A stretch of DNA of 64,000 nt. It comes from Alphaproteobacteria bacterium UBA6411 (lineage in GTDB: Bacteria; Pseudomonadota; Alphaproteobacteria; CAAGCB01; CAG-977). Positions 42,904 to 52,400 of this stretch are shown one piece after another. Where the stretch lies: positions 1-64,000 of the forward strand of contig DJPN01000029.1 in the NCBI GenBank assembly GCA_002438565.1, read 5' to 3'. The notes under the pieces were generated by a model that saw only the letters and a program-made list of their open reading frames with translations, did no database searches and was not told the DNA's origin. The position numbers were made by a program, and so were the translations under genes. The stretch's first letter is position 1; each line of letters begins with the position of its first letter.

Positions 42904-45093
42904 ATGAACGTGCGGGAAATGGTCGTTACAAACGCGGACGGAAAAACGGGACAATCTGCCGAAGACGATTTAATCGGACAGATTTGCCCCGCTTTGCTGC
43001 CGGACGACAGCGAAGACATGTATCATTTTTACGCTATCGGGCAAAAAAACGCAGTTTCGCTGACGCCCGTTCCTGCGGACAAAAAACCGTCGACCGTTAC
43101 ACTGATGCGTCCCGTCGGGGGACAGATGGAGGGAATCTACCGTTTTCCGCACGTTGGGGAAAAGGTTTTGGTGCTGTTCGGCGATAACGGCGGGTGCTAT
43201 CTGATGGGGTATCTGCCCAATGCCGAAACATCGTTTACTTCGGCATCCGACGGCGCGGAAAACACGAATCAAACGCTGGACAAAAAGGGATTTGTCCTGC
43301 GCTATCAAAACAAAGGCGAAAGCGCCGCTTTGCCCCGCAACAAAGAGGATTACTCCGAAATCGCTTTCTATACCGACAAATCGCCGTGGAAAAAAGAGGA
43401 TGAAACGCCGCAAACGGATAAAATCCGCATTTCTTCGACGGGCGATGTGCAGTCGTATGCCGACAACGCCAACCAAATCGGCGGTCGGCGCATTGTGTTG
43501 CAGTCGCAATACCTGTACGCCGACACAACCGTTGACGACGGCAGCGAAAAAATTGCCCAAGAGGGTAACATTTCAGGCGATTTGTCCGAAAATATTCTGG
43601 ATTTGAGCGAAGTCAGCAAAGGCGATGTCGTCATCCAAGCCGACCACCGCGTCATCATCAATGCGCGCGAAGGCATCGAACTGAACGTCGGCGCGTCTTC
43701 AATCACCATTGAAAAAAACAAAATCAGCCTGTCCGTCGGCAATCTGGACGGCGAAGAGGGAGGCGACGCCCAATATACGACGGATATTACTTTGACGCAC
43801 AAAGGTATGGAATTCAGCGCTCAGATGCTGCGCGGCTTTATCATGCGGTCGATGTGCGTTACCGATGCTTTTGACGGCGAAATATCGCTGACAATGGGGC
43901 GCGCGAACGTGTCGGGGACTTCCGTTTCGCTGGGCGCGTGTTCAACGCTGGAAGCGCTTTTGGCGGGCTTGGGCGGTTTGTCGGAAACGGTGGAACAGCT
44001 GTGTTCGATTCCGCTCAGCCAGAAAAAATACGCATGGACGCAAAGCGAATTCGGCACGGGCGGCTTTATCAACCGCCAGTTGGAAGCCGTCTTGAGTCTG
44101 GCGACGCGCATCGGCGCCGAATTTGAACATTCTTCGGGGGCGGGACCCGCGGGCGGGTCAAGCGATTTGATTTCCAAAATCGTTCAATTCACGTTCAACA
44201 TCGTCAGCAACGTCCGTTATGTTTTGGAAAACGAATTGTACGCTCAATACGATGTTCATTACGATACGGAAACGAAAAAGTTTTTCAACACCGACAACAG
44301 AATGGCTGTAACAATGGCTTTTGCGACGGTGGAAACCATTCTGCAGCTGACGATTTATGAAGAAATGCTGCGCCACTCCATTTCGGCGTTTTTGCATGCG
44401 GCGACGATTTCGCTGACTCCGCAAGCGAACATCGTTATGGATTCCAAAGGTTATTATCAAGATTCGACCGACGCGCAAATGTGCCGCGCCGTCGCGGCAG
44501 GCGTTGACGTGGTTGAAAATCTGCCGGCTCAAACGGATGAACAGAAAAATGCTTTGAAACAGCAGGCGGATCGTGACGTCAATGACGCGAAAGTCGCAAA
44601 AGAAGCGGCGGAAAACGACTTGCAGGATGCGATGCAAAATGGAACGGCGGAAGAAATCGCGCAAAAACAAAGGGACTTGGAAGCCGCCGAAAAAGATTTG
44701 GCGGAAAAAGAGGAAAAGCAAGCTAAAGTCAACGAATACACCGACCAAAAGCCCAAGAACGTTACGGACCCCAATAAAAAACTTCACGATCAACTGGAGG
44801 AAGCGCAAGCGAATCAGGAAACCGTCGAAAACAACCCCGACAGTACCGAGGAAGAAAAGCAGGCGGCGCGAGAAAAAACGGACGATGCGCGCAAAGCGTA
44901 CGCCAAGGCGTTGAAAAAACAAAACAGTCCGAACAAAGCTTTGAAATACACCAAAGCAGGGGCAAAATGGGCGATGGCTTTGGCGGAAATCGGTTTCTAC
45001 GATATGAAGCGCGTCGCCGAACTGGGACTGGTCAAGAACTTTATCAATCAAGATTTGACCGAAGAAACAAAGAAAGCTTTACAGGAATTATAA
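42904..45093 (+). CDS. gp5-like half of a split VgrG spike with a long helical C-terminal extension
   Basis: 729 residues, ATG at 42904 with GGAGAAT upstream. Residues about 64-103 form a gp5 OB-fold (MEGIYRFPHVGEKVLVLFGD). Residues about 110-300 are beta-rich with needle-like repeats (VVIQADHRVIINAREGIELN, then VGASSITIEKNKISL). From about 330 the protein changes to helices, including amphipathic stretches (IVQFTFNIVSNVRYVLE, VETILQLTIYEEML), and residues about 540-675 are strongly charged coiled coil rich in Glu, Lys, Gln and Ala. A final hydrophobic helix is near 685-715. No catalytic motif of known T6SS toxins is visible. The extension may be an effector, a carrier or an adaptor. Confidence 0.8.
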   Translation: MNVREMVVTNADGKTGQSAEDDLIGQICPALLPDDSEDMYHFYAIGQKNAVSLTPVPADKKPSTVTLMRPVGGQMEGIYRFPHVGEKVLVLFGDNGGCYLMGYLPNAETSFTSASDGAENTNQTLDKKGFVLRYQNKGESAALPRNKEDYSEIAFYTDKSPWKKEDETPQTDKIRISSTGDVQSYADNANQIGGRRIVLQSQYLYADTTVDDGSEKIAQEGNISGDLSENILDLSEVSKGDVVIQADHRVIINAREGIELNVGASSITIEKNKISLSVGNLDGEEGGDAQYTTDITLTHKGMEFSAQMLRGFIMRSMCVTDAFDGEISLTMGRANVSGTSVSLGACSTLEALLAGLGGLSETVEQLCSIPLSQKKYAWTQSEFGTGGFINRQLEAVLSLATRIGAEFEHSSGAGPAGGSSDLISKIVQFTFNIVSNVRYVLENELYAQYDVHYDTETKKFFNTDNRMAVTMAFATVETILQLTIYEEMLRHSISAFLHAATISLTPQANIVMDSKGYYQDSTDAQMCRAVAAGVDVVENLPAQTDEQKNALKQQADRDVNDAKVAKEAAENDLQDAMQNGTAEEIAQKQRDLEAAEKDLAEKEEKQAKVNEYTDQKPKNVTDPNKKLHDQLEEAQANQETVENNPDSTEEEKQAAREKTDDARKAYAKALKKQNSPNKALKYTKAGAKWAMALAEIGFYDMKRVAELGLVKNFINQDLTEETKKALQEL

Positions 45094-45094
45094 A

Positions 45095-45487
45095 ATGGCT
45101 TTGAGCGAAACGGCAAAACTGGCAATCAAAACAACCGTCGAATCCATTTTGGCAACGGTTGGAACGGCGGCAATGGTGGCGGGCGCGACGGCGGCGGTCA
45201 AAAAGCTGTCAACGACCAACTATAAAAAAAGCGACTTGACGGGTGACAAGGAAATGAAACCGACCGGGGACGAAACAACCATCAGCAAGGTCGAAACGGC
45301 GGCATCCGAAACCGAAGGCAAACTTGCCAAGGACGGCGTATCCGCGCAGGATGCCAGCGTCAAAGCCGCCGAAACAGAAGCCAAGGCGGCGACGGGCGAA
45401 GCGACGGCGGCGGAATCGGGCGCACAGGCTTTGCGCACCAAAGCGGGCGCGTCCGACATCGAAGTCAAAGCGTTGAAAATGACATGA
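45095..45487 (+). CDS. small alanine-rich protein with N-terminal hydrophobic helix, T6SS-associated
   Basis: 130 residues, starting one base after the gp5-like gene, with AGGAAT upstream. Residues about 15-36 (VESILATVGTAAMVAGATAAV) form a candidate membrane helix; the remainder is low-complexity Ala, Glu, Lys and Thr, probably a long helix. No family is recognised. Its position right after the spike gene is where effectors, immunity proteins or adaptors usually lie. A membrane helix in so small a protein would fit an immunity or holin-like role, but this is inference only. Confidence 0.7.
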   Translation: MALSETAKLAIKTTVESILATVGTAAMVAGATAAVKKLSTTNYKKSDLTGDKEMKPTGDETTISKVETAASETEGKLAKDGVSAQDASVKAAETEAKAATGEATAAESGAQALRTKAGASDIEVKALKMT

Positions 45488-45494
45488 GGCGGCT

Positions 45495-46658
45495 ATGAGC
45501 GACAAATTGCAATGGATGAACAAACACTTTGTTTTACTGCGCCACTTGTTGATTTCAGACGCGGTGGCAAAGGAAAACTATAAAATCCGTCCCGATTTGC
45601 AGGACTTGTTTGCAGGCGAAACCAATGCGGAATCCATGGTTTGGAAATTCGCGGGAGTGGAACGCTATAAATGCGCGTGCGAACTGTTGGCGTATATTTC
45701 GCACCGCCGCGCCGCGGTGTGGTGGGTATACAACTGTGTGTTGTCGTTGTATGACGAGCTTGGGGAAAACCCCGTCGCCGAACGCGACATTTCGGAAATC
45801 GGAACGAAATTCGAACCGACCATTCCCGACTTTGCCAAAGTAGAACCGCCGAAACCCGACGAAGCCAAAGCGCAGAAAGCTTTGGCAAAAGTGCATGAAT
45901 TGTCCGCCGCAGTCGAAAAACTGAAAGAAAGCATTGACCCCGAAATTATGGGGCAGGTGCAGGAAGGGGTTGATTACGCGTTCGGGCTGGTCAAGGAAAA
46001 ATACGGCTATACGCCGCTTGAATTGCTGAAAATGGCGCTGGAAAAGGAAGGAAATCCTCAGCCTGTCGATGAAAATTCGCCGATATTTAAAGCGGCGGAT
46101 CAGCTGAAAGCGCAGCTGCAAACAGTACGCAAAGAAACAATCGACACAATCAAATCCGTGATTCCGCCGAAAGTTCCCGCGCACGAAAAACAGCTGTCGG
46201 ACAATACGATGCAGGCGGTTTACCGCTGGGTTGTCGCACCCGACGAAATCAATTCCAAAAAATGTCTGGATGTCGGCAACGAATGTCCGGACACGCCGGC
46301 GGGGTTGCTGGCTTTGACGGCTTTTTGGGCGGGCGGCAACTTGATGCCAGAAGGCGAACAGGTCGTGCAGACTCCAGCGGGGCTGGCGGCGAACGGATTG
46401 TGTCAGGTGTTGCTGATGTGCGCTTTGCACAAAGGAGGCACGCGCAAACTGAAAGAACGCTACGAACATTATTTCGATTTGGGCGTTTCCGTGATGACGG
46501 GCGAGGATAACTGGGACGAAAACGTGCGCTTGGGACAAGCTCCGCATGAAGAGGAACGTCCCGCCGCCGCGGAACCGCGCCGCTTCGTACAGCGGGAAGT
46601 GAAAGCAGCGCCCTCTTACCACCGTTGGAAGCCGGCGATACCCCGAAACGACGATTGA
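45495..46658 (+). CDS. T6SS-associated DUF6931-like protein
   Basis: 387 residues. Near residue 57, CELLAYISHRRAAVWWVYNC, and near 268, AGLLALTAFWAGGNLMPEGE, match by eye the two conserved segments of DUF6931, a family I associate with T6SS gene clusters. A helical, partly coiled-coil linker (about 120-240) separates them. The C-terminus is basic and disordered. No signal peptide or membrane helix. The role is unknown; a cytosolic accessory or spike-loading factor would fit its place between the spike genes and the membrane-complex genes. Confidence 0.75.
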   Translation: MSDKLQWMNKHFVLLRHLLISDAVAKENYKIRPDLQDLFAGETNAESMVWKFAGVERYKCACELLAYISHRRAAVWWVYNCVLSLYDELGENPVAERDISEIGTKFEPTIPDFAKVEPPKPDEAKAQKALAKVHELSAAVEKLKESIDPEIMGQVQEGVDYAFGLVKEKYGYTPLELLKMALEKEGNPQPVDENSPIFKAADQLKAQLQTVRKETIDTIKSVIPPKVPAHEKQLSDNTMQAVYRWVVAPDEINSKKCLDVGNECPDTPAGLLALTAFWAGGNLMPEGEQVVQTPAGLAANGLCQVLLMCALHKGGTRKLKERYEHYFDLGVSVMTGEDNWDENVRLGQAPHEEERPAAAEPRRFVQREVKAAPSYHRWKPAIPRNDD

Positions 46659-46672
46659 TGAAGGAATGCAAA

Positions 46673-47248
46673 ATGAAAAAAAACTTTATCCGTTTGGTTA
46701 TGATGATTGCCATTTCGGCGGCGTGTTCGGGATGCTGCACACGCGCAAGCGTTACAGCGGGATTGTCGCCGAAATTGAAAGACTACTATTCGATTTATCC
46801 AAGCGTCGAAATTGACATAGCCGCCGTTTCGTCTGAGGAAGCCGAGGAGATTCGCGCGTTGGGCGTCGAGGATTATTTTGCCGTCGGCAACGAAACGCGC
46901 AAAGCCGTCGCGCCGTATACGCTGAGCTTTTCATCCGAACAAACCGAACCGCAAACCATGAAGCGCGGGATTGACGCGTGGGAAACGTGGCTTGAAAAAA
47001 ATCCGGATAAAATCGTTGTCGTTGCCAATCTGCCGCGCGGAACTGGCAAAAAAAATTTAAGAAAAGACCCGCGTATTCAAGTTTTGGATTTGAAAAGCCG
47101 CTTTTTGATTCCGCGCCGCTTTTATTTTGAAATTTTGCCGGGACGCATTGTCGAAGTGCAAAAAAAGCCCGAAGATCCCGAAGCCGAAACGAAAAAATTG
47201 AAAGCTGCCGCAGAAAAGAGTAAACAAAAGAATAACGCCAAACGGTAA
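46673..47248 (+). CDS. lipoprotein in the TssJ position of the T6SS locus
   Basis: 191 residues from the ATG at 46673 (AAGGAA upstream). The N-terminus (MKKNFIRLVMMIAISAAC) followed by SGCC looks like a lipoprotein signal, though the lipobox is not ideal. After that, YPSVEIDIAAVSSEEAEEI and YTLSFSSEQTEP resemble the strand-rich start of an Ig-like domain. The C-terminal 35 residues are lysine-rich. It lies directly before tssK, tssL and tssM, where tssJ normally sits, so I infer the outer-membrane anchor of the membrane complex; sequence similarity to standard TssJ is not obvious. Confidence 0.65.
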   Translation: MKKNFIRLVMMIAISAACSGCCTRASVTAGLSPKLKDYYSIYPSVEIDIAAVSSEEAEEIRALGVEDYFAVGNETRKAVAPYTLSFSSEQTEPQTMKRGIDAWETWLEKNPDKIVVVANLPRGTGKKNLRKDPRIQVLDLKSRFLIPRRFYFEILPGRIVEVQKKPEDPEAETKKLKAAAEKSKQKNNAKR

Positions 47249-47259
47249 AGGACAGCATT

Positions 47260-48639
47260 ATGCGCTTTGAGGAAATTTTACATTGGAACGACGGCTTGTT
47301 TTTGCAGCCGCATCATCTGCAGCGTTCTCAGCGGACGGCGTATTTGTACGAACGCACGAACCGCACGCTGTATATGGCGTATCCCAGCGGACTGATAGAC
47401 TTTGAATTGGATTTGGAAGCTTTGTCGTCCGCCCGTGTGCTGATTAAACGCTTTTCGGCCTTGATGCCGGACGGGCTGGAAATCAGCATGCCCGGAAATA
47501 CGGTCGTGCCGCCGCTGGACTTGTCGGCCGTCGTCAAAGAACATCCGGAAGATCTGACCATCTATCTGGCCGTTCCTTTATGGTCGGAATTTGAAGCGAA
47601 CCTTGTTGAAGATGAAGCGTCGTTAGCGACAAAACGGCAATTCTTGATTCGCGAACACACCGTGCGCGACGAAAATACGGGCGACAACGAAATTACGATT
47701 GTGACCCGCAAAATCAATGTCCGTTTGATGACGCAGTTCGACGACGCGACGGATATGCAACTGTTGCCGGTTTTAAAGCTGACTTCCGTTTCCGACGAAA
47801 GTGCGGATAAAAAACTGGTCGTCGACGACAAATACGTTCCGCCGTTCGCCGTTTTGACAAAAGACTGCGCTTTGACCGTTCAAGCAACCGATTTGCTGTT
47901 TGAAGTTCGCCGTTGCCGCGACAAAGTGCTGAACGATTTGACGGTGGCACAGTTCAAACCGGACACTTTTTCCGGCGTTGACGCGTACAATGTGATGCAG
48001 TTGCGCGTTTTGAATCTGTATGAAAACCGTTTGTCCGCTTTGTTGTCTTTGACAAATTTGACGCCGTTCGGGCTGTATTTGGAATTGCGTTCGTTTTTGG
48101 CGGAACTGATGGGGATTCATCCGATGAACGCGATTAAAGACATCAAAAATTACGTTCATTTCGATTGCGCGCCCCAATTCGCGGAGCTGATTAACGACAT
48201 TAGGTCGATGATTTTCGCGGAAGGCGGGGCAAGCTACATCCGATTGCCGTTTAAGGAACTGGACGGCGGCGATTTTCTGTCCGCACCGCTGTCCGCAGAC
48301 AACATCGTGCGCGCGGACGAATACTATCTGGCGGTGCATTGCGATTCCGACGACCGCTCCGTTGTATCCGCTTTGGAAACGGGCGACACGTTCAAATTGA
48401 TAAACCCGTCCGCAAAGCTGATGCGCGCCCGCGGTGTCAAGCTGACGGAAATGCGGTATCCGCCGCGTTTCCTGCCCAGTTTGAACAATACGCTGTGGTT
48501 TAAACTGCAAACCGCAGAAACGCCCCGCACATGGCAGGCGATTTGCGAAGAAAAAAGTGTTGTCATCGATCGCGCCAAGGATTTGTTCCCGAATTTGGAC
48601 GTGTCGTTGTTTTTGACGGTTGTCGGCAACAAAAAATAA
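47260..48639 (+). CDS. tssK: T6SS baseplate-membrane connector TssK
   Basis: 459 residues. TssK trimers link the baseplate to the TssJLM complex. The N-terminus ILHWNDGLFLQPHHLQRSQR is the family signature, then GLIDFELD and the shoulder domain; ENRLSALLSLTNLTPFGLYL near 245 and FKLQTAE near the end fit. AAAGGA precedes the ATG. Confidence 0.95.
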   Translation: MRFEEILHWNDGLFLQPHHLQRSQRTAYLYERTNRTLYMAYPSGLIDFELDLEALSSARVLIKRFSALMPDGLEISMPGNTVVPPLDLSAVVKEHPEDLTIYLAVPLWSEFEANLVEDEASLATKRQFLIREHTVRDENTGDNEITIVTRKINVRLMTQFDDATDMQLLPVLKLTSVSDESADKKLVVDDKYVPPFAVLTKDCALTVQATDLLFEVRRCRDKVLNDLTVAQFKPDTFSGVDAYNVMQLRVLNLYENRLSALLSLTNLTPFGLYLELRSFLAELMGIHPMNAIKDIKNYVHFDCAPQFAELINDIRSMIFAEGGASYIRLPFKELDGGDFLSAPLSADNIVRADEYYLAVHCDSDDRSVVSALETGDTFKLINPSAKLMRARGVKLTEMRYPPRFLPSLNNTLWFKLQTAETPRTWQAICEEKSVVIDRAKDLFPNLDVSLFLTVVGNKK

Positions 48640-48642
48640 GGA

Positions 48643-49404
48643 ATGACCATGAAAAACTTGGAACAATTATGTCGTCCGCTGTTGCGCTGCATTTGCGATT
48701 ACAGGCAATATTCAGATGCGGGCAACATTCCGGACAAGGAGCTTTTTTCGCGCAGAATCAATATGTTGCTGTCCGAGGCCAAAGAAGAGGCTGCAAAGTC
48801 GCCGACTTTGGAAAAGGAGTTTTCGCGCATTGAACGCCCTTTGATTTTCTTTGTCGACTATATGGTCAAAGAGGGCAATTTTCCGTTCAGCCGCGAATGG
48901 CGCGAACTGGCGCGCAACTATAATGAGCTGTCGGGCGACGAAAAGTTTTTCGACATGCTGTCCGAAGCGTTGGACGATCCCGATTCCGGCAAGGCTTTGG
49001 AAGTGTTTTACGCAATGCTGGGGTTGGGATTCGACGGCATTTACCGCAATAATCCCGAATACATCGAACGGCGCATGAAAGTTTGCGCATCGCGTTTTTC
49101 GCAGGACAAATTTGATATTTCAAGCGAAGTCATCACGCCTGTTTCAATGGCCGCTTTGCAAACGGAGGGGGTGAAAAAAAACAATCCCTTTAAAACGGTC
49201 AAATGCGCTTTGGTGTTGTGCGCGGTGTTTGCGGTTGTCGCGTTCGCGGTCAATATGTCCGCTTTTTTGAATGCGACGGAACCGTTCAGACGCTCTTTGT
49301 TCGTGGCCGCGGACAGCGCGGTTCCCAAAGCTTACCGCAAAGGTTCGACGTATAACGCCGTTGCCGGTGTCAGCGGCGGCGGTCTTTTGGAGAAAACGGA
49401 GTAA
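48643..49404 (+). CDS. tssL: T6SS inner-membrane protein TssL (DotU/IcmH)
   Basis: 253 residues. A cytoplasmic helical DotU domain (about 1-180; FVDYMVKEGNFPF and VFYAMLGLGFDGIYRNNPEY are typical) is tail-anchored by one membrane helix near 187-208 (ALVLCAVFAVVAFAVNMSAF). A 45-residue periplasmic tail follows; there is no peptidoglycan-binding OmpA domain, so cell-wall anchoring must come from elsewhere. Start may be ATG 48643 or 48649. Four bases after tssK. Confidence 0.93.
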   Translation: MTMKNLEQLCRPLLRCICDYRQYSDAGNIPDKELFSRRINMLLSEAKEEAAKSPTLEKEFSRIERPLIFFVDYMVKEGNFPFSREWRELARNYNELSGDEKFFDMLSEALDDPDSGKALEVFYAMLGLGFDGIYRNNPEYIERRMKVCASRFSQDKFDISSEVITPVSMAALQTEGVKKNNPFKTVKCALVLCAVFAVVAFAVNMSAFLNATEPFRRSLFVAADSAVPKAYRKGSTYNAVAGVSGGGLLEKTE

Positions 49405-49410
49405 AGACTC

Positions 49411-52400
49411 ATGGGCAATTCTACGGATATGATAAAACAATCCTTTGCATCCGCAAACGCAGGCGGCATGCCCGCGTGGTTGCCGTGGGTCGTTGGCGCG
49501 CTGGTGTTGGTTGCGGTGTTTTTCTTTGCTGTTTTGCCGTTGTTGCGCAAATTGAAAAGAAAACAGCTGAAAGTCAAGGAAACTTCTGAAATCAAAAAAG
49601 ATTTGATGATTTGGCATCACTTGGCGCAGTTGGTGCGCGGCGGCAACGAACACCAAAAGGCAAAACAAAAACTGTCCGACCAAATCGTCAAAATCAATCT
49701 GCTGTTCAAACAGGGGCTGAAATTGCTCGAAACGCACAGTCGAAAGCTGTACGAACAGCCGTGGTTCATCATTGTCGGCGAACCGCATTCGGGCAAATCG
49801 ACACTGTTGCGCAACAGCGAACAGGAGTTGATTGTTTCCGTTGAAGAAGAGGCCGACGGCGAAGAAAACAAAAGCCTGCCTTTAAGGGTGTGGTTGGGCG
49901 CCAAATCCGTTGTGTGCGATGTGAACGGGCATGTTTTTTTCGATCGTTGGCTGGACGGCAGCAGCGCGGAATGGAACTATATCGGCAAATTGCTGAACCG
50001 CAAGCGTTTTAAGAAGCCTTTGGACGGGTTGATTGTTACCATCCCCGCGGATGCTTTGCTGGCTGACGACGAAGCTTTGACCCAGCAAAAGGCGATTTTG
50101 ATGACGACCGAAATCGGACAGCTGCTGCACACGATAGGGATGCATTTGCCGTGTTATGTCGTTGTAACGAAAACCGATATGGTCAACGGATTTTCCGAAT
50201 ACGTCATGGGGATAAGCGACGATTTGCGTTCCCAGATTTTCGGGTGGGTGAACGATGCGCCCGCCAAATACAATGCGGAAAAATTCAAAGCGTTTTGGGA
50301 CGGGCTGATTGACCGTTTGCGCGCGGGATGTGAAAAAAGCATGCTGTCCCGCAACGTCGCGACAAAACTGTCCGCGATGGAAAACCGTATGGAAATCACG
50401 GGAAAAATCTATCTGTTCCCCGATAATTTCGACAAACTGTATCAAAACCTGTCGGTTTATCTGCGCGCTTTGTTCGGCGAAGGCAATTTCCACGGCGCGG
50501 ACAACGCCGTGTTGGAAGGCGTGTTTTTCGCATCCGCCAAGGAAGGGGATGTTACCCTTAGTCCGTCGTATGCCGAACTGTGCAACCGTCCCGTTGACGA
50601 AGCTCCGATACCCGTGGAATCCAAAGGGATTTCGCATCCGTACTTTATCCGCGATTTGCTGCGCAAAGTTGTTTTTCGCGTTTCTCCGAACGCTTTTTTT
50701 ACCCAAAAAGCGCAAATCAAACGCAATATTCCGAAATATCTGCTGTGTTTGGCGCTGCTGGCCGTCGGGACGGTATGGCTGACGGCGGCGTATTTCAAAG
50801 CGGATAAACTGGAAATTCAACTGGAATCGTCAACGGATTATTATGCGTCTTTGTCGTCTTTGCTGCAAAGGGGCGGCGTGTTCAATTCCCCGCTGATTAA
50901 AAAGACGGATGACGGCAAGTATGTGTTGAACAACGATCCTGTTCAAGGCGAAGGCATGTCCCGCTTGCAACTGTTTTTTGAAGCGTTTTCCGAACGCGAA
51001 ACGGAAAACGTCGCGCCGTTCGGTTTCAAAACCGCCAGTTGGTTTGTTTTCGGAACGGACAAAGATATGGGGTATGACGACAAAGCGTTCATATTCAATC
51101 AAATGCAGGCGATTATGGTGCGTATGCCCGTTATTAAAAGCACGGGGGAAAAGCTTATTGCCCAAGGAACGAATTCGCCGTTGACATCCAACAAACGCGA
51201 AGTCATCGGGTCGTTTTCGCTGTTGGATTCCGTTGAAAACGAAGACTTTACGGCATTGTTTGCCGGCAGCGGTTTTCAGCTGAAACCGATGATAAGCTAT
51301 CTGATTCCCGATATCCCCGGCGATACGATGACTTTGTTGAACAGCTTTTTGACACGCTATGACCGCAAATATACGATGACGATGGATCCCGCTTATATTC
51401 ATTCGTCCCAGTTTTTCGCTGCGCAAAGGACGGGATTGGACGCCATTTTGACGGCATGGGCGGATTTGACTGCTTACCCGCAGGCGATGTATTCCGGTAT
51501 CAAACGCGCCGTCGATTTGTCGTTCCGTTTGGAAAACACGCAAAAACGGCTGAGCGAACAAGTCAAGCGGCTGGAAACTTTGGCGACGGCGGAACAGCTG
51601 ATTGACGCTGTTGCGGAATGGAACGGCTTGGTTGGTCGGGAAAGGGAGCAAACCGACGAGATGCTGCGCTTGCTGCAGCGAATCCAATCAGCCAATCCGC
51701 TGAAAAAGGAAAAGTCCGGCGGTACGCCCTTCGGTATTTGGGGAAGCGGAGTTTCTTTTGACGCATTGTTGCGCTACGCCGCGCGCGATTATAAAAATCT
51801 GTTTGAAAACGACTTTGACTTTTTGTACGGCGAAATCGAAAATTTCCCCATTCAGCCGCAAGACATGGTTGCTTTGCGCGACGCCATCAAGGGACGTGAA
51901 AAAAGAACCGCTCAAAAACTGGAAAACGAAACGGCGGCGTTGCACAAAAAAATCGATGAATTGAAAGACGCTCCGCTGTTTCGCTGGCAATTCGTCGAAA
52001 AATCCGATGCATCGGGGTACATGTTCCGCATTATGGACAAGCTGTATGCCGTGGCGGCTTCGCTGAAAGTTCCCGACGAAGAAGAACTTCAAAAGGGTGA
52101 TTTCAAATCGAACTGGCTGAAGACTCAACGCGCGATTAAGGAAGCTTTGGAACGCTACGACGCGGCGGCAAAAACTTATGCGGGAAACGATGAAGTTTCC
52201 AAAAAAGCCGCAGAAATCCGCAAAATGTTGCTGGCTAATGCGGATTTGGTCAGAATCACGGTGTTGGATTCCGAGCTGAAAAAACTGCCGACATCGGAAG
52301 CCGAAACCTACAGCTTGGTGGAACAAAAGGCGGGAAATGCGCCCGTGTTCGATTTTTCGCGCCGCTTGGCACAGGAAGTCGTCGGTGATTTGCGTTATGC

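Noticed and set aside
42890..42910. The vgrG split as a frameshift artefact
   Set aside because: The first half ends at TAG after a natural C-terminus and the second begins with its own GGAG site and ATG. I cannot exclude an error without reads, but the sequence favours two genes.
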